Shown piece after piece: positions 1 to 8,747 of a DNA stretch of 64,000 nt. Position 1 is the first letter of the stretch, and every line of letters begins with the position of its first letter. A program made the position numbers and the translations under genes. Source of the stretch: Eubacteriaceae bacterium (GTDB lineage Bacteria; Bacillota; Clostridia; Lachnospirales; Lachnospiraceae); the NCBI GenBank assembly GCA_902362455.1, contig CABIWJ010000001.1:1-64000 (forward strand), given 5' to 3'. The notes beneath the pieces were generated by a model. That model was not told the DNA's origin, did no database searches, and was given only the letters and a program-made list of their open reading frames with translations.

Positions 1-546
1 AATGGCAAGTTATTCTCAGAAGATACAGCTAAGAATCTGGTGTCATTTGGAATAAACGCATTTACGGCAGCAACAAGTGGAAAGAACCTGCTATCATCTT
101 CAAAAGAATTGAAGAAAGTGGTGGGAGACAGTGTTGGAAGTAAATGGGGTAAGAAAGCAAAGAAAGAACCACTGTTGGAATGTAATTTGCAGTTCTTTGC
201 GGATAAGAGTGGAAACAAAACAGAAGTAATAATGCCAAGTAAGCCTCATACTAATAGAACATCAGGTCATTGGAAAACAATACTTGATGAAGTTGATATT
301 ATGAAAAATAGTGGTGATTATAGTAAGGTATATGTTAATAAAGGATTAAGTAATGAAATTCCAGGAGCAAACCCAAATAGAAGACCAGATATTATGGGCG
401 TTAGGAATAATGGCTTAATTGACCAAGTTGAGGTTCCGAGTAAAACAGATATTCCAGATTTATTGATTGATAGAATGGTTGATAATCAACGCATTATGGG
501 AGATAGAGCTGGAACTATTAAAATTAGAAATATAGGTGACAATTAG
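1..546 (+). CDS. Rhs-type polymorphic toxin, C-terminal part (nuclease-like tip), cut by window edge
   Basis: The reading frame is open from base 1, so the gene runs in from the left. It has the end of the hydrophobic linker (frame reads NGKLFSEDTAKNLVSFG), a basic stretch, the pre-toxin motif PLLECNLQFFADK, then a variable tip of about 115 residues. The tip carries RRPDIMGV, then LIDQVEVPSKTD, an arrangement like a PD-(D/E)XK nuclease core (D, then ExxxK-like). It probably cleaves DNA or RNA, but that is inference from a short motif. The next gene starts 2 bases after the stop and is the likely immunity gene. Whether this is the tip of an intact Rhs protein or another headless cassette cannot be decided; the first codons match the headless copy near 3650 better than the long copy at 7.8 kb. 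Confidence 0.7.
   Translation, partial: NGKLFSEDTAKNLVSFGINAFTAATSGKNLLSSSKELKKVVGDSVGSKWGKKAKKEPLLECNLQFFADKSGNKTEVIMPSKPHTNRTSGHWKTILDEVDIMKNSGDYSKVYVNKGLSNEIPGANPNRRPDIMGVRNNGLIDQVEVPSKTDIPDLLIDRMVDNQRIMGDRAGTIKIRNIGDN
181..200 (+). repeat. Pre-toxin junction repeat, copy 1
   Basis: TGTAATTTGCAGTTCTTTGC encodes the CNLQFFA part of the pre-toxin motif. Upstream sequence is shared by all cassettes in the window and downstream sequence is unique, so this is the natural crossover point for swapping toxin tips. Confidence 0.75.
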
Positions 547-547
547 T

Positions 548-1045
548 ATGGACGAAAAAGTAATTTCAATAACAATATGGGGAAATGGTATTCAACAAGA
601 AAAGTGGTTAAATTGGTATCAATATGTTGAAAATCTTGCGAAAAGCTTAGGATATAAACTAACACATATAGGGATACAAAGCAAATCATTTTGTAGTGGA
701 AAAATATTAACAGTAGCACGTAAGAAAAAAGATATTTTAGCCTCAATTGCAGATGGAGAGAAACCTTTAAGTCTTTCGTGTTATTCGCTTCCGAAAGATT
801 ACAGAATAGCTTCATTTGACTATGATTTTTTATGTGTTCGTAAGGAAGAATATATTTCGATTATCGTGAAGGAGGATGATTATAGTAAGCTTAACAGTAA
901 AAGTGTTATTTCTAAATTGAAAGAATATATTAATTACGATTATGGTGAGATATATATAATGTCAAAAAAGGAGATGCCGTTAATATATGCCGCAACAAGA
1001 AATTCAGATAATATTGAGACATTTAGTTTGATTGAAGAAATATAA
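548..1045 (+). CDS. Putative immunity protein for the preceding nuclease-like tip
   Basis: This encodes about 165 residues with no signal peptide or membrane segment, so it should be cytoplasmic, as expected for an immunity protein that binds an incoming toxin domain. ATG at 548 is preferred over GTG at 536 because AGGTG at 533-537 lies about 10 bases in front of it; the gene then starts 2 bases after the toxin stop codon. I do not recognise the family. The N-terminus (ISITIWGNG) and aromatic-rich body suggest an alpha/beta fold, but nothing more. The role comes from position only. Confidence 0.6.
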   Translation: MDEKVISITIWGNGIQQEKWLNWYQYVENLAKSLGYKLTHIGIQSKSFCSGKILTVARKKKDILASIADGEKPLSLSCYSLPKDYRIASFDYDFLCVRKEEYISIIVKEDDYSKLNSKSVISKLKEYINYDYGEIYIMSKKEMPLIYAATRNSDNIETFSLIEEI

Positions 1046-1062
1046 TATAATGAGGCATGATT

Positions 1063-1275
1063 ATGGTTTGCGATATAAATTCAATTGATATTATTGGAGT
1101 AAGGAATGATTGAGAAATAGATTTGTTTATTGTTTTTTCAGGAAAATTAGAAGATTCAGTAGAACAACAAACACTATTGCTTAATAAGATTGAAAATTAT
1201 TTAGTATATTTAAATAGTACTTGTTACTGTGGAGTCAATGCGATTTTCTTTGATAATTTCAAAGTCTTTTCTTGA
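1063..1275 (+). pseudogene. Broken immunity-like gene (resembles DUF6572)
   Basis: The frame from ATG 1063 reads MVCDINSIDIIGVRND, a TGA at 1111, then EIDLFIVFSGKLED and LLLNKIENYLVYLNS. The pattern of a strand, an acidic loop, and a helix ending in INxYLxFIxS is what I recall of the DUF6572 family, often found in toxin loci. One nonsense codon breaks it, and its 3' end runs into a repeat that also occurs at 11.9 kb, so the original C-terminus is probably gone. Confidence 0.5.
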
Positions 1276-1454
1276 TTGTTGATATTGGTCTGCTTTTTCG
1301 AATATCATATTGCCTTTTTGTTATCTTACATAGAAAAAAGTACTCAGTTGGTTCAAGAAATCGTTAAGTCAAAAATATTGAATCTAATACAATTTTTCCA
1401 GTGAAAAGACACCATCCATATAAGAAGGAGTTTATTTGCATAAGCAAAAGATAG
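1231..1454 (+). repeat. Shared leader repeat in front of an Rhs core fragment, copy 1
   Basis: This stretch is clearly homologous to 11874-12116: both contain CATCTTACATAGAAAAA-like and GGTTCAAGAAATCG blocks, and both end at the same point, just before the Rhs core sequence starting GTAATCCAAAGC. Near its 3' end is an AAGGAG motif and a TTG (1436) that would place a start codon on the Rhs core fragment. Confidence 0.7.
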
Positions 1455-1645
1455 CATTCGTAATCCAAAGCTATGAATATGGTGCCTATGGTGAAGTTTT
1501 AAGTGGAGATACTAAGATAACCCCATTCTTATATAATGGTCAGCTAGGCGTAATGACAGATGATAATGGTCTTTATTATATGATGAGAGCGAGATATTAT
1601 AATGTGAATATCAAGCTAACAGTTGTTATAAAAGGAGAAAATTAA
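1436..1645 (+). pseudogene. Orphan Rhs core fragment
   Basis: From TTG 1436 (AAGGAG about 8 bases upstream) the frame reads into the Rhs-associated core: SYEYGAYGEVLSGDTKI, FLYNGQLGVMTDDNGLYYM, RARYYNVNIK. The fragment stops after about 60 residues, at the place where the intact core continues with RFINQDVVHG. It is joined there to a short non-Rhs sequence containing AAAGGAGAAAATTA, which looks like the ribosome binding site of the following immunity gene. An extra methionine (YYMMRARYY) is a 3-bp duplication. It has no toxin tip, so it is a recombination scar or gene-conversion donor. Confidence 0.65.
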
Positions 1646-1648
1646 TTA

Positions 1649-2137
1649 TTGTAAATAGTAAAATTTGATAGTATTTATGAATTAATCATACAATTAAGTG
1701 AAGAAAAAATTATGGTCATTGATGATAACCACAATAGATATATAGGTATAAGAAGTAATGGTGAGGTGTTCATTGGTATTGCCTATTGTAATTATGGGAT
1801 TTCTGAAGATGTATATTTTGATGAAAGCAATAGCCTATTATATTTATGAGTTGGGAAAAGTATAATTTGTGTGGATGTATTAAATGATAAGATTATATTA
1901 AATACAGAGTTAAATTCTGTTTTTTACAATTTTATTTGCCAAAGTGAAAATTCAAAAGTTATTGTTATATGCGAACTAGACGTTTATTGTTATTCTTGTT
2001 CTAAATTAGTTTGGAAAGTAGAATTTAGAGAAATGGTAGTAGAAGCATTTATGGCTGAAAGAAATGCTTTAAAAGTAATATGTGAGGATAACTCAGAGTT
2101 ATGTATTGATGTTAGTGATGAAAAATATATTGTTTAA
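1649..2137 (+). pseudogene. Immunity-like gene with two nonsense codons
   Basis: One frame (TTG 1649 to TAA 2137) codes continuously for about 160 residues, interrupted only by TAA at 1652 and TGA at 1847. The first half reads SIYELIIQLSEEKIMVIDDN and YIGIRSNGEVFIGIAYCNYG; the second half, from 1871, reads as an 88-residue open frame. AAAGGAG lies at 1631-1637. Spacing and length fit an immunity gene directly behind an Rhs fragment. The family is not recognised. Because both breaks are single substitutions in an otherwise intact frame, decay looks recent. Confidence 0.6.
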
Positions 2138-2253
2138 AAATATTTTTCTGCGTGATATTATGTGAACAATTAAATTGTAAAATTATATTAATTTATTATA
2201 TAAGGCTATCTTGACAAAATACTACTGCCTGAATAATAAATTGCAGAAGTAAT

Positions 2254-2454
2254 ATGTATAGATTATGTATCTCCCAATCAGAGGATATTGCTGGAATAAA
2301 GCCACAGGAAATACAGAATAAATTTGCATTGCCAAATACACCTAAATATATATGTGATGTTAATTTAGAAGTAGGAACACGATTGAGAACGGGAGAAGTT
2401 AATACTCTGTTTGGATTTGATGGTGGTGGATAACAGTATGAATTATCATATTAA
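2254..2454 (+). pseudogene. Remnant of a toxin tip
   Basis: The frame reads QNKFALPNTPKYICDV then GTRLRTGEVNTLFGFDGGG, a TAA at 2431, and a few codons more. This end, with TRLRxGxVNxLFGFxGGG, is typical of the last part of a secreted ADP-ribosyltransferase/TNT-like toxin domain as I remember such tips, but I cannot name the family firmly. No Rhs core precedes it and the N-terminal half is missing. The frameshifted gene at 2496 was probably its immunity gene. Confidence 0.5.
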
Positions 2455-2495
2455 AAAAATTAAAAGAATTGGGCTACATAAAGGAGATAAAATAA

Positions 2496-2716
2496 ATGAC
2501 AAGAGAAGTATTAGAAAAAAATTAAAAGTTGTTAGAGTTCCAGATTATATTTATAACCTGACAGGAAAAGGGGTAAAAGATGAACGTTTATGTCTGGAAA
2601 AAATTCAGGATAAGTGGTCTGTTTATTATTTAGAAAGAGGTATTAAGACAACAAATGAAATCTTTGAATCAGAAGAAGATGCTTGTCAGTTTTTGTATGC
2701 ACAATTGATGAATTAA
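2496..2716 (+). pseudogene. Immunity gene frameshifted in a poly-A tract
   Basis: AAAGGAGAT at 2480-2488 precedes ATG 2496, which starts MTREVLEK; the frame then hits a stop. Moving by one base inside the A7 run at 2515-2521 continues as KLKVVRVPDYIYNLTG, DERLCLEKIQDKWSVYYLER, GIKT, FESEEDACQFLYAQL. This is a familiar small immunity family with a conserved W-x-VYYxERG motif and a C-terminal SEExAC helix. One missing A in the run explains the break. It could be decay, phase variation by slippage, or a sequencing error. Confidence 0.65.
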
Positions 2717-2811
2717 AATGACATTTTAAATTTATTATAGTTATATTTTCGGACATATAAGTTGCACATTTTAATAACACTGATAAATAGAGGAGTGTTA
2801 AGTATTTTGAA

Positions 2812-3032
2812 TGAAAAAAAGGATATGGCTTTATATTCGATGGTATAAACGCAGTATGGTATGCCTGTGAGGGAGACTGTGTAATAGCGACATTTACCCA
2901 GGCAACAATAGCAGGTTCAGAAAATACAAAAGCCATATTCATATTTCAGATAAGAATCAAAATGCTTTAGATATTAGTGGAAAGACTGTATCACCAAAGA
3001 ATCCATCAGGTCATATACCATATAACGATTAA
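2812..3032 (+). pseudogene. Collapsed Rhs linker joined to a toxin C-terminus
   Basis: The frame KGYGFIFDGINAVWYACEGD matches the linker of the long cassette at 5.75 kb, then jumps by an internal deletion to ATFTQATIAGSENTKAIF and, after a frameshift, to a toxin end reading SPKNPSGHIPYND with stop 3030-3032. The pre-toxin motif and most of the tip are lost. The same toxin end (GYIPYK) recurs at 16254, each time just before a gene of the same immunity family. Confidence 0.6.
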
Positions 3033-3049
3033 AAAGGAGAATAAAAAAT

Positions 3050-3433
3050 ATGATGAATAATGAACTGCAAAAAATGATTGATAAAACTGATTATTGGGAT
3101 GCTAAAATATTGGATTTAAAGGCCTCTTATTTTGGAGATGAAGTAGAAATACTTATTGATAATGATGAAGAAACTTGTTGGAAAGTTTGTTTTTTATCTT
3201 GCTACAAAGTATCATATGAAACAGATGCTAATAGGAGAAGGATTATTAATGTAAAAGATATGAAAAGGCCACAACTTGGTTATTTTGGACAAGATATATC
3301 AGTCAGTAGAAGTAAAATAGAGAATTTTTATATAGTAAAAATAGATTTATCTATTATGGAAATGCAAATTGAATGCAGAGATATACAAGTTGGTAAAATT
3401 GCAAAAAAAGATATATCGTTATTTTGGAAATAA
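3050..3433 (+). CDS. Putative immunity protein (YFGDEV family)
   Basis: The protein has 127 residues, is cytoplasmic and has no signal. It starts 17 bases after the GHIPYND toxin remnant, with AAAAGGAG at 3033-3040. Recognisable blocks are DYWDAKILDLKASYFGDEVE, KVCFLSCYKVSYETDA and KRPQLGYFGQDISV, which I recall as a recurrent immunity family in Clostridia without a settled name. Its partner tip is destroyed here, so it is an orphan immunity gene that could still protect against a neighbour's toxin. A second, broken member lies at 16287. Confidence 0.65.
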   Translation: MMNNELQKMIDKTDYWDAKILDLKASYFGDEVEILIDNDEETCWKVCFLSCYKVSYETDANRRRIINVKDMKRPQLGYFGQDISVSRSKIENFYIVKIDLSIMEMQIECRDIQVGKIAKKDISLFWK

Positions 3434-3645
3434 TATTTTTTATATGTATAGTTTCTGACTTTGTACAATCTAAAGTGTTTTGCCTCAAATCAGCTATGCT
3501 AGTCAATATGTAGCTAGTTTGACAAAACATAAGTGCCTGGTATTTATGTCAAGAATGGCGACTATTCAAAAGATAAAACACTTTGTCATTAGACAAACGA
3601 GAAAGAACAGTCTATAATTTATACGCAATAATTAATTATTTAAAG

Positions 3646-4293
3646 AATGGTAAGTTATTCTCATAAGATACAGCTAAGAATCTGGTGTCATTTGGAATAA
3701 ATGCATTTACGGTAGCAATAAGTGGAAAGAACCTGCTATCATCTTCGAAAGAATTGAAGAAAGTGGTGGGAGACAGTGTTGGAAGTAAATGGGGTAAGAA
3801 AGCAAAGAAAGAACCACTGTTGGAATGTAATTTGCAGTTCTTTGCGGATAAGAATGGTTGTGAACCTACAGGAGCTACATATGAAGGTAGTATATATAGA
3901 AGTGTTGATAGTAGATATAATCCATTAGAAATGAGTCAATACACTATTAATTCTAACCATAGATATACGGAGTCAGGTGTGCCAGGATTATATTTTAGTA
4001 GTGGTGAAAAAATAGTTAAAGCGGAGCTTGGAAATTATGATGTTTTTGATTTCTCTAACAGAACAATGTATCAATATGATGTAAGATTGACTAATATGTT
4101 AGATGTAAGCAATCCATCAGTGCGTTCACAACTGAATATTTCTCTTGAGAGTATAATTGGAGAAAGTTATGATGTTACGCATGCTATTGGTCGATACGCA
4201 TATAGTAATGGTTATAATGAAATTATTGCACCATCTGCAAGAGCAGATGGAGGAATAAATATTATTCTTTTTAATGCAAAGGGGGTGAAATAA
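3646..4293 (+). pseudogene. Headless Rhs cassette with a RES-domain toxin tip
   Basis: Homology to the other cassettes begins near 3646 (KNGKLFS), meets a TAA at 3664, then is open to 4293: linker, PLLECNLQFFADK, and a tip of about 140 residues. The tip matches the RES fold: IYRSVDSRYNP at its start, RYTESGVPGLYFSS, a KAELGNYDVFD block and a final SARADGGINIILF, giving the Arg, Glu and Ser that name the family. RES proteins such as MbcT and ParT act on NAD+ or modify a host enzyme with it. There is no start codon or ribosome binding site for the cassette, so it is probably silent until recombined behind an Rhs head. Confidence 0.75.
3826..3845 (+). repeat. Pre-toxin junction repeat, copy 2
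   Basis: Identical to the 20-mer at 181-200. It separates shared linker from the unique RES tip. Confidence 0.75.
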
Positions 4294-4295
4294 TT

Positions 4296-4562
4296 ATGGA
4301 TATGCTTGAATTCTTTTTAAATGAATATGAAGAAGAAGCATGGAACAGATTTGCTAGCTGTTTTGAAGATGTAAATATACAGATAAATGGCGTTCCACAG
4401 GAAATTGTAAATGTTATTTTTAATATTTTAGGAGATAATACTGGATATGATTGGTTGCATAAATCACTTCATAAATTTGATGGAAAAAGTGCAATTGAAT
4501 TATTAAAAACAAAAAAAGGAGAAAAGGCATTAAAAGCATTTATTATGAGATTGCCTAATTAA
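4296..4562 (+). CDS. Putative immunity protein resembling the MbcA/ParS/Xre toxin-binding domain
   Basis: The protein has 88 residues and starts 2 bases after the RES tip, with AAAGGGGG at about 4279. Its second half reads YDWLHKSLHKFDGKSAIELL, then KTKKGEKALKAFIMRL. That is the layout of the DUF2384/MbcA-ParS toxin-binding domain (WLxxPxxxLxGxxPxxLLxTxxGxxxVxxxLxRI), the antitoxin domain normally paired with RES toxins. The DNA-binding Xre helix-turn-helix of stand-alone antitoxins is absent. I infer that it blocks the NAD-binding site of the RES tip. The match is by eye, but the pairing with RES strengthens it. Confidence 0.65.
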   Translation: MDMLEFFLNEYEEEAWNRFASCFEDVNIQINGVPQEIVNVIFNILGDNTGYDWLHKSLHKFDGKSAIELLKTKKGEKALKAFIMRLPN

Positions 4563-4626
4563 AGGTAATGTGTAAAAAATGGAAGAGATAAGGTAGGAAA
4601 ATTTAGACAAAATAAAGGAAATATAA

Positions 4627-6558
4627 AAGAACATAAAAACCGCCACAGGTGAGGTCATCAACGAATATCATTATAAATACGATGCCAGAGGAAATATCGT
4701 AGGTGTTGTAGATGTAACAGCTGATACATCAGCGAAAACAACAGAAGCTACATTAGACGAATCAACAGTCGATATAAAAAATGAATCTGAAACAACCAAT
4801 GGTTTAACAGAGGATAATAATTACACATTGCCTGTACCGGATACTGCTAACAAGACAGCATTGAAACTTGCAGCAGAAAGTAACAGCATCGTAACATCTG
4901 ATGGTGAAACAGTAACTACTTCATTAGAGATGGAATATGACAGTGCAAACCGTCTTATAAGCTATAATAATAAAAAGATAAAATATGACAAAGACGGAAA
5001 TATGTTATATGGTCCTGTGAATGGAGAAATGTGTAACCTTACATATGACAGCCGAAACAGACTTATCAGTGCAGGAAATGTAACATACGACTACGATGCC
5101 GAAAACACAAGAATATCAGTAAAAACAACTGATAAAAAGATTACATATGTGACAGATGTGGCAGGAGAAATGTCGCAGGTATTAGAATCATATGAGAAAA
5201 CTAATGGCGGAAAGAAGATACATACAGTCTATGTATATGGTAACGGTCTGATATACAGTTATAATGATGATGAAGCAGACAGCATAACATCCGATAATAA
5301 AGTACAAGATTTATCATCGGACAAATCATCAGATAAAGATGCAGATGGTACAACATACTATCATTACAATAATATTGGAAGTACCACAAAGTTAACTGAT
5401 AATAACGGAAATGTAATCCAAAGCTATGAATATGGTGCCTATGGTGAAGTTCTAAGCGGAGATACTAAGATAACACCTTTCTTATATAATGGTCAGCTTG
5501 GCGTAATGACAGATGAAAACGGACTTTACTATATGAGAGCGAGATATTATAATGTGAATATCAAGCGCTTCATCAATCAGGACGTAGTACATGGAAGTAT
5601 CAATGTAAGCCAGAGCCTTAACAGATACAGTTATGTCCAGGGTAATCCTATAAAGCTGACAGATCCATTCGGATTGTCACCACTTGATAAAATTAACTGG
5701 AGAAATGTTGGACATTCAGCATTAAATATACTGGGATGTATAAATGGATATGGCTTTATATTCGATGGTATAAACGCAGTATGGTATGCCTGTGAGGGCG
5801 ACTATGGAATGGCAGCATTGTCATTGATATCGACATTATCAGATACCGGAAATATGATTGCATTTGGTTTGAAGTCAACTAAATTTGCAAGAGTCGGACA
5901 GTACATAGGAGCTATAACCCAATTAGTGAGCAATGCGGCGACATTTACCCAGGCAGCAATATCAGGTTTAGAAAATGCAAAAGCTATATTCAGAAATGCC
6001 AAAAGTGGAAAACTACTATCGATTGATACAGCAAGTAATGTTGCTGCATTAGGACTAAATTTATTTACAACGATAGTAAGTGGAAAAGGAGCTGTGACAT
6101 CTGGTAAGAATATCAAGAAAATGATAGGCACAGATGTTGGAAATAAGTGGGGCAATAAAGCTAATAATAAGCCACTGTTGGAATGTAATTTACAGTTCTT
6201 TGGGGATAAGAATGGCGGTAAGGGGAGCATTAATTCTGCAAATGGATTAATAGGACATGATTTTGAGGAGTATTTAACAAAAAAAATTGGTGGAAATGGT
6301 TCATTTAGCGCCGGTGGGCGTGACTTTGATGGTGGTATTAGCAATCGTTGGTGGGAGGCTAAGTCTGGACAATATTGGGATATGCTAGAGAATAATCCTA
6401 ATAAATTAGCTAAATTTAAGTCTGATATGGGCGATAGATTGAGAATTGCTACCCAAAATAATGCATCATATGAAATATTTTCTAATACACCTATTCCAAA
6501 TTCAATAAAAATGTGGCTTACTAAAAAAGGAATCCATTATACTGAAATTTTAGATTAG
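4627..6558 (+). pseudogene. Headless Rhs protein: YD repeats, core, linker and nuclease-like tip
   Basis: The frame is open from 4627 but has no ATG or GTG with a ribosome binding site; the first usable start is TTG 4828. Order of parts: YD-type repeats (YKYDARGNIVG, YDSANRLISYN, YDYDAENTRIS), the Rhs-associated core (YHYNNIGSTTKLTDNNGNV, RARYYNVNIKRFINQD, NRYSYVQGNP, DPFGLSP), a hydrophobic linker, PLLECNLQFFGDK, and a tip of about 100 residues. The tip holds GHDFEEYLTKKIG, GRDFDGG, WWEAKSGQYWDML, the D and ExK of a PD-(D/E)XK nuclease. The secretion head and most YD repeats are missing, so it is a silent donor unless expressed from the TTG. Confidence 0.75.
6184..6203 (+). repeat. Pre-toxin junction repeat, copy 3 (diverged)
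   Basis: Same position relative to the tip as the other copies, with two mismatches to the 20-mer at 181-200. The whole linker of this cassette is also the most diverged. Confidence 0.7.
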
Positions 6559-6568
6559 GAGGTGACTT

Positions 6569-7015
6569 ATGGCAAGAGAAGCAATGATAGAGTTAAATTG
6601 TATAAGTGAACAAAAGGACATTACTTTACTATTAGATATACTTTGTAATGGAGGATGGAAAGTATATAATAATAAAGGCAATATAGAATATTTGCCTATA
6701 GGAGATGATGAAAATTTTTGTTGGCAAGAGGATAAAATTTCATACGAGAAATTAAAAGAAATAATAGTAATGAAACAACAGAAGAATGAATTAGTTGGAA
6801 TTCATATGTTTTATGAATATACTTCATATGGGATATCATTATTAGCTAGAAATACAGATAAAGTGATTATTTCAATTGATATTAATAGAAATGCAATAGA
6901 TGAAAAAAGAGATTCATTAACTAATTTTGAATGGTATTTTTCTAAATTGATTATGATATTATATAAAGATAAATCGTTTATGTTTTCATATAAATTTGAA
7001 GATTATGTTGATTGA
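6569..7015 (+). CDS. Putative immunity protein for the WEAKSG nuclease tip
   Basis: The protein has 148 residues, no signal or membrane segment, and starts 10 bases behind the toxin stop with AGGAGGTGA at 6557-6565. I do not recognise the family. It begins IELNCISEQKDITLLLDILC, GGWKVYNNKGNIEYLPIGDD and ends FSKLIMILYKDKSFMFSYKF, a mixed alpha/beta protein with many aromatic residues. Tight spacing to the tip is the only evidence for its role. Its ribosome binding site is independent of the headless toxin frame, so it can be made even if the toxin is not. Confidence 0.65.
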   Translation: MAREAMIELNCISEQKDITLLLDILCNGGWKVYNNKGNIEYLPIGDDENFCWQEDKISYEKLKEIIVMKQQKNELVGIHMFYEYTSYGISLLARNTDKVIISIDINRNAIDEKRDSLTNFEWYFSKLIMILYKDKSFMFSYKFEDYVD

Positions 7016-7040
7016 GTATATGAATATCATTTGTATTTGA

Positions 7041-8351
7041 AAGAAGATATCTACAGTATATGTATCCGATAATAAAGTACAAGATTTATCATCGGACAAA
7101 TCATCAGGTAAAGATGCAGATGGTACAACATACTATCATTACAATAATATTGGAAGTACCACAAAGTTAACCGACAATAACGGAAATGTAATCCAAAGCT
7201 ATGAATATGGTGCCTATGGTGAAGTTCTAAGTGGAGATACTAAGATAACACCATTCTTATATAATGGTCAGCTAGGCGTAATGACAGATGATAATGGTCT
7301 TTACTATATGAGAGCGAGATATTATAATGTGAATATCAAGCGATTCATCAATCAGGACGTAGTACATGGAAGTATCAATGTAAGCCAGAGTCTTAACAGA
7401 TACAGTTATGTCCAGGGTAACCCTATAAAGCTGACAGATCCATTTGGATTGTCACCACTTGACAGACTTAACTGGAAGAATTTAGGACATGCCATATTAA
7501 ATGGCTTGGGACTGATACCTGTAATCGGTGAGGCATTTGATATAGCCAATGCCATATGGTATGCACACGATGGTGAGTATGGAATGGCAGTGTTGTCGAT
7601 GATGTCGGCATTACCGATGATAGGAAATATTGCTTCGGGAATAATGACAGCAGCAAAAATAACCACAGCAGCTAAAATAGTAAGTACAGCGTGCAAGGTG
7701 GTAAGTAATGCGGCAACATTTACACAGGCGGCAATCGGAGGCGTTAACAATGCCAAAGCGATAGTCAAGAATATGATAAATGACAAGTTATTCTCAGAAG
7801 ATACAGCTAAGAATCTGGTGTCATTTGGAATAAACGCATTTACGGCAGCAACAAGTGGAAAGAACCTGCTATCATCTTCAAAAGAATTGAAGAAAGTGGT
7901 GGAAGACAGTGCTGGAAGTAAATGGGGTAAGAAAGCAAAGAAAGAACCGCTATTGGAATGTAATTTGCAGTTCTTTGCGGATAAGACCAGCTATGGAAAG
8001 TCAATAGAAAATACAGAGTTTTTTAAAGAAAATGGGGGATTGGATGCTTCGGATTACATTTCAATTCATTCACGAAAACACATGTATGATCCTGATACTG
8101 TATCTACACCTAAAAAAACTCAATATGGAAAGGATGTTAATGTTGGAAAATTGTGTGAAGATACTATTATGAAGCCGGATGAAGTAATTTATAATAAAGA
8201 TCAAAATGTAATGATATACAAGAAAGAGTACCCTTTTAATATTAGTACGAGTGATACACCAACTGGTACACACAGAGTGTTTATTCCATTAAATACGCAA
8301 GGTAAGAAGACCATTAGAATGAGCCAATTTCCGTTGGTTGGAGGTAATTGA
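7041..8351 (+). pseudogene. Headless Rhs cassette with RNase-like toxin tip
   Basis: The frame is open from 7041 (KKISTVYVSDNKVQDLSSDK); compared with 5.2 kb, about 18 residues of the core are deleted. The first ATG is 7281, inside the core (MTDDNGLYYM), without a ribosome binding site. Next come a linker (GLIPVIGEAFDIANAIWYAH), PLLECNLQFFADK and a tip of about 120 residues reading SIHSRKHMYDP, KTQYGKDVNVGKLCEDTIM, TGTHRVFIPLN, TIRMSQFP. A conserved H, an R and a final TxxP-like strand suggest the BECR group of RNase toxins (barnase/EndoU/colicin/RelE), but this is tentative. The downstream gene is its immunity partner. Confidence 0.7.
7959..7978 (+). repeat. Pre-toxin junction repeat, copy 4
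   Basis: Identical to the 20-mer at 181-200. The 150 bases upstream are almost identical to those at 1-180, while the tips behind share nothing. Confidence 0.75.
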
Positions 8352-8352
8352 A

Positions 8353-8724
8353 ATGAAATATGCAATTGAAATAGCTCTGAATAGAATTATTCCTAAAGAA
8401 ATAAAATCAATCATTGCAACCCAAAGGACACTGGATATATTAATTGATGGTGTAACGGAAAACTTTGTAGTTATTCCGATGGACGAAATGTTAGAAGTAT
8501 ATAAAGAACAGGAAAATTTATTTGATTATGATGTCATTCCGTTTGCTATTTTAGATGATGATTATTTATGTCTATATTATCAGAATAATGGAATTTCAAT
8601 TATTTATTGGAGTTCAGAAAGAGCACTAGAATCAAAGAATATGGCAATCTTTCAATTATATTCATCTTATGAAGATTTTGTAAAAGATTGCATTACAACT
8701 AAGCCTCCCCACGGGCAGGCTTAA
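8353..8724 (+). CDS. Putative immunity protein, C-terminus altered by IS110 insertion
   Basis: ATG 8353 has GGAGG at 8340-8344, inside the last codons of the toxin tip, and starts 1 base after its stop, so the pair is translationally coupled. The protein starts MKYAIEIALNRIIPKE and is unrecognised. Near its end it reads EDFVKDCITTKPPHGQA, where the last eight or so residues come from the end of an IS110 element. Joining the sequences on both sides of the element at the shared ATTACA gives FVKDCITG and a stop, probably the original end. Loss of one residue and gain of eight may or may not harm it. Confidence 0.65.
   Translation: MKYAIEIALNRIIPKEIKSIIATQRTLDILIDGVTENFVVIPMDEMLEVYKEQENLFDYDVIPFAILDDDYLCLYYQNNGISIIYWSSERALESKNMAIFQLYSSYEDFVKDCITTKPPHGQA
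8701..8722. other. Stem-loop at the IS110 end
   Basis: AAGCCT, a 10-base GC-rich loop, then AGGCTT, at the end of the element behind the transposase gene. It has no long T-run, so it may be a recombination-end structure rather than a terminator. Confidence 0.45.
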
Positions 8725-8747
8725 ATCCTAATCTCACTACCAGACAT

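Noticed and set aside
5802..6344. A 180-codon open frame on the - strand inside the headless Rhs gene
   Set aside because: It mirrors the Ala/Ile-rich linker and the tip; it has no start signal and the + strand frame has clear Rhs motifs.
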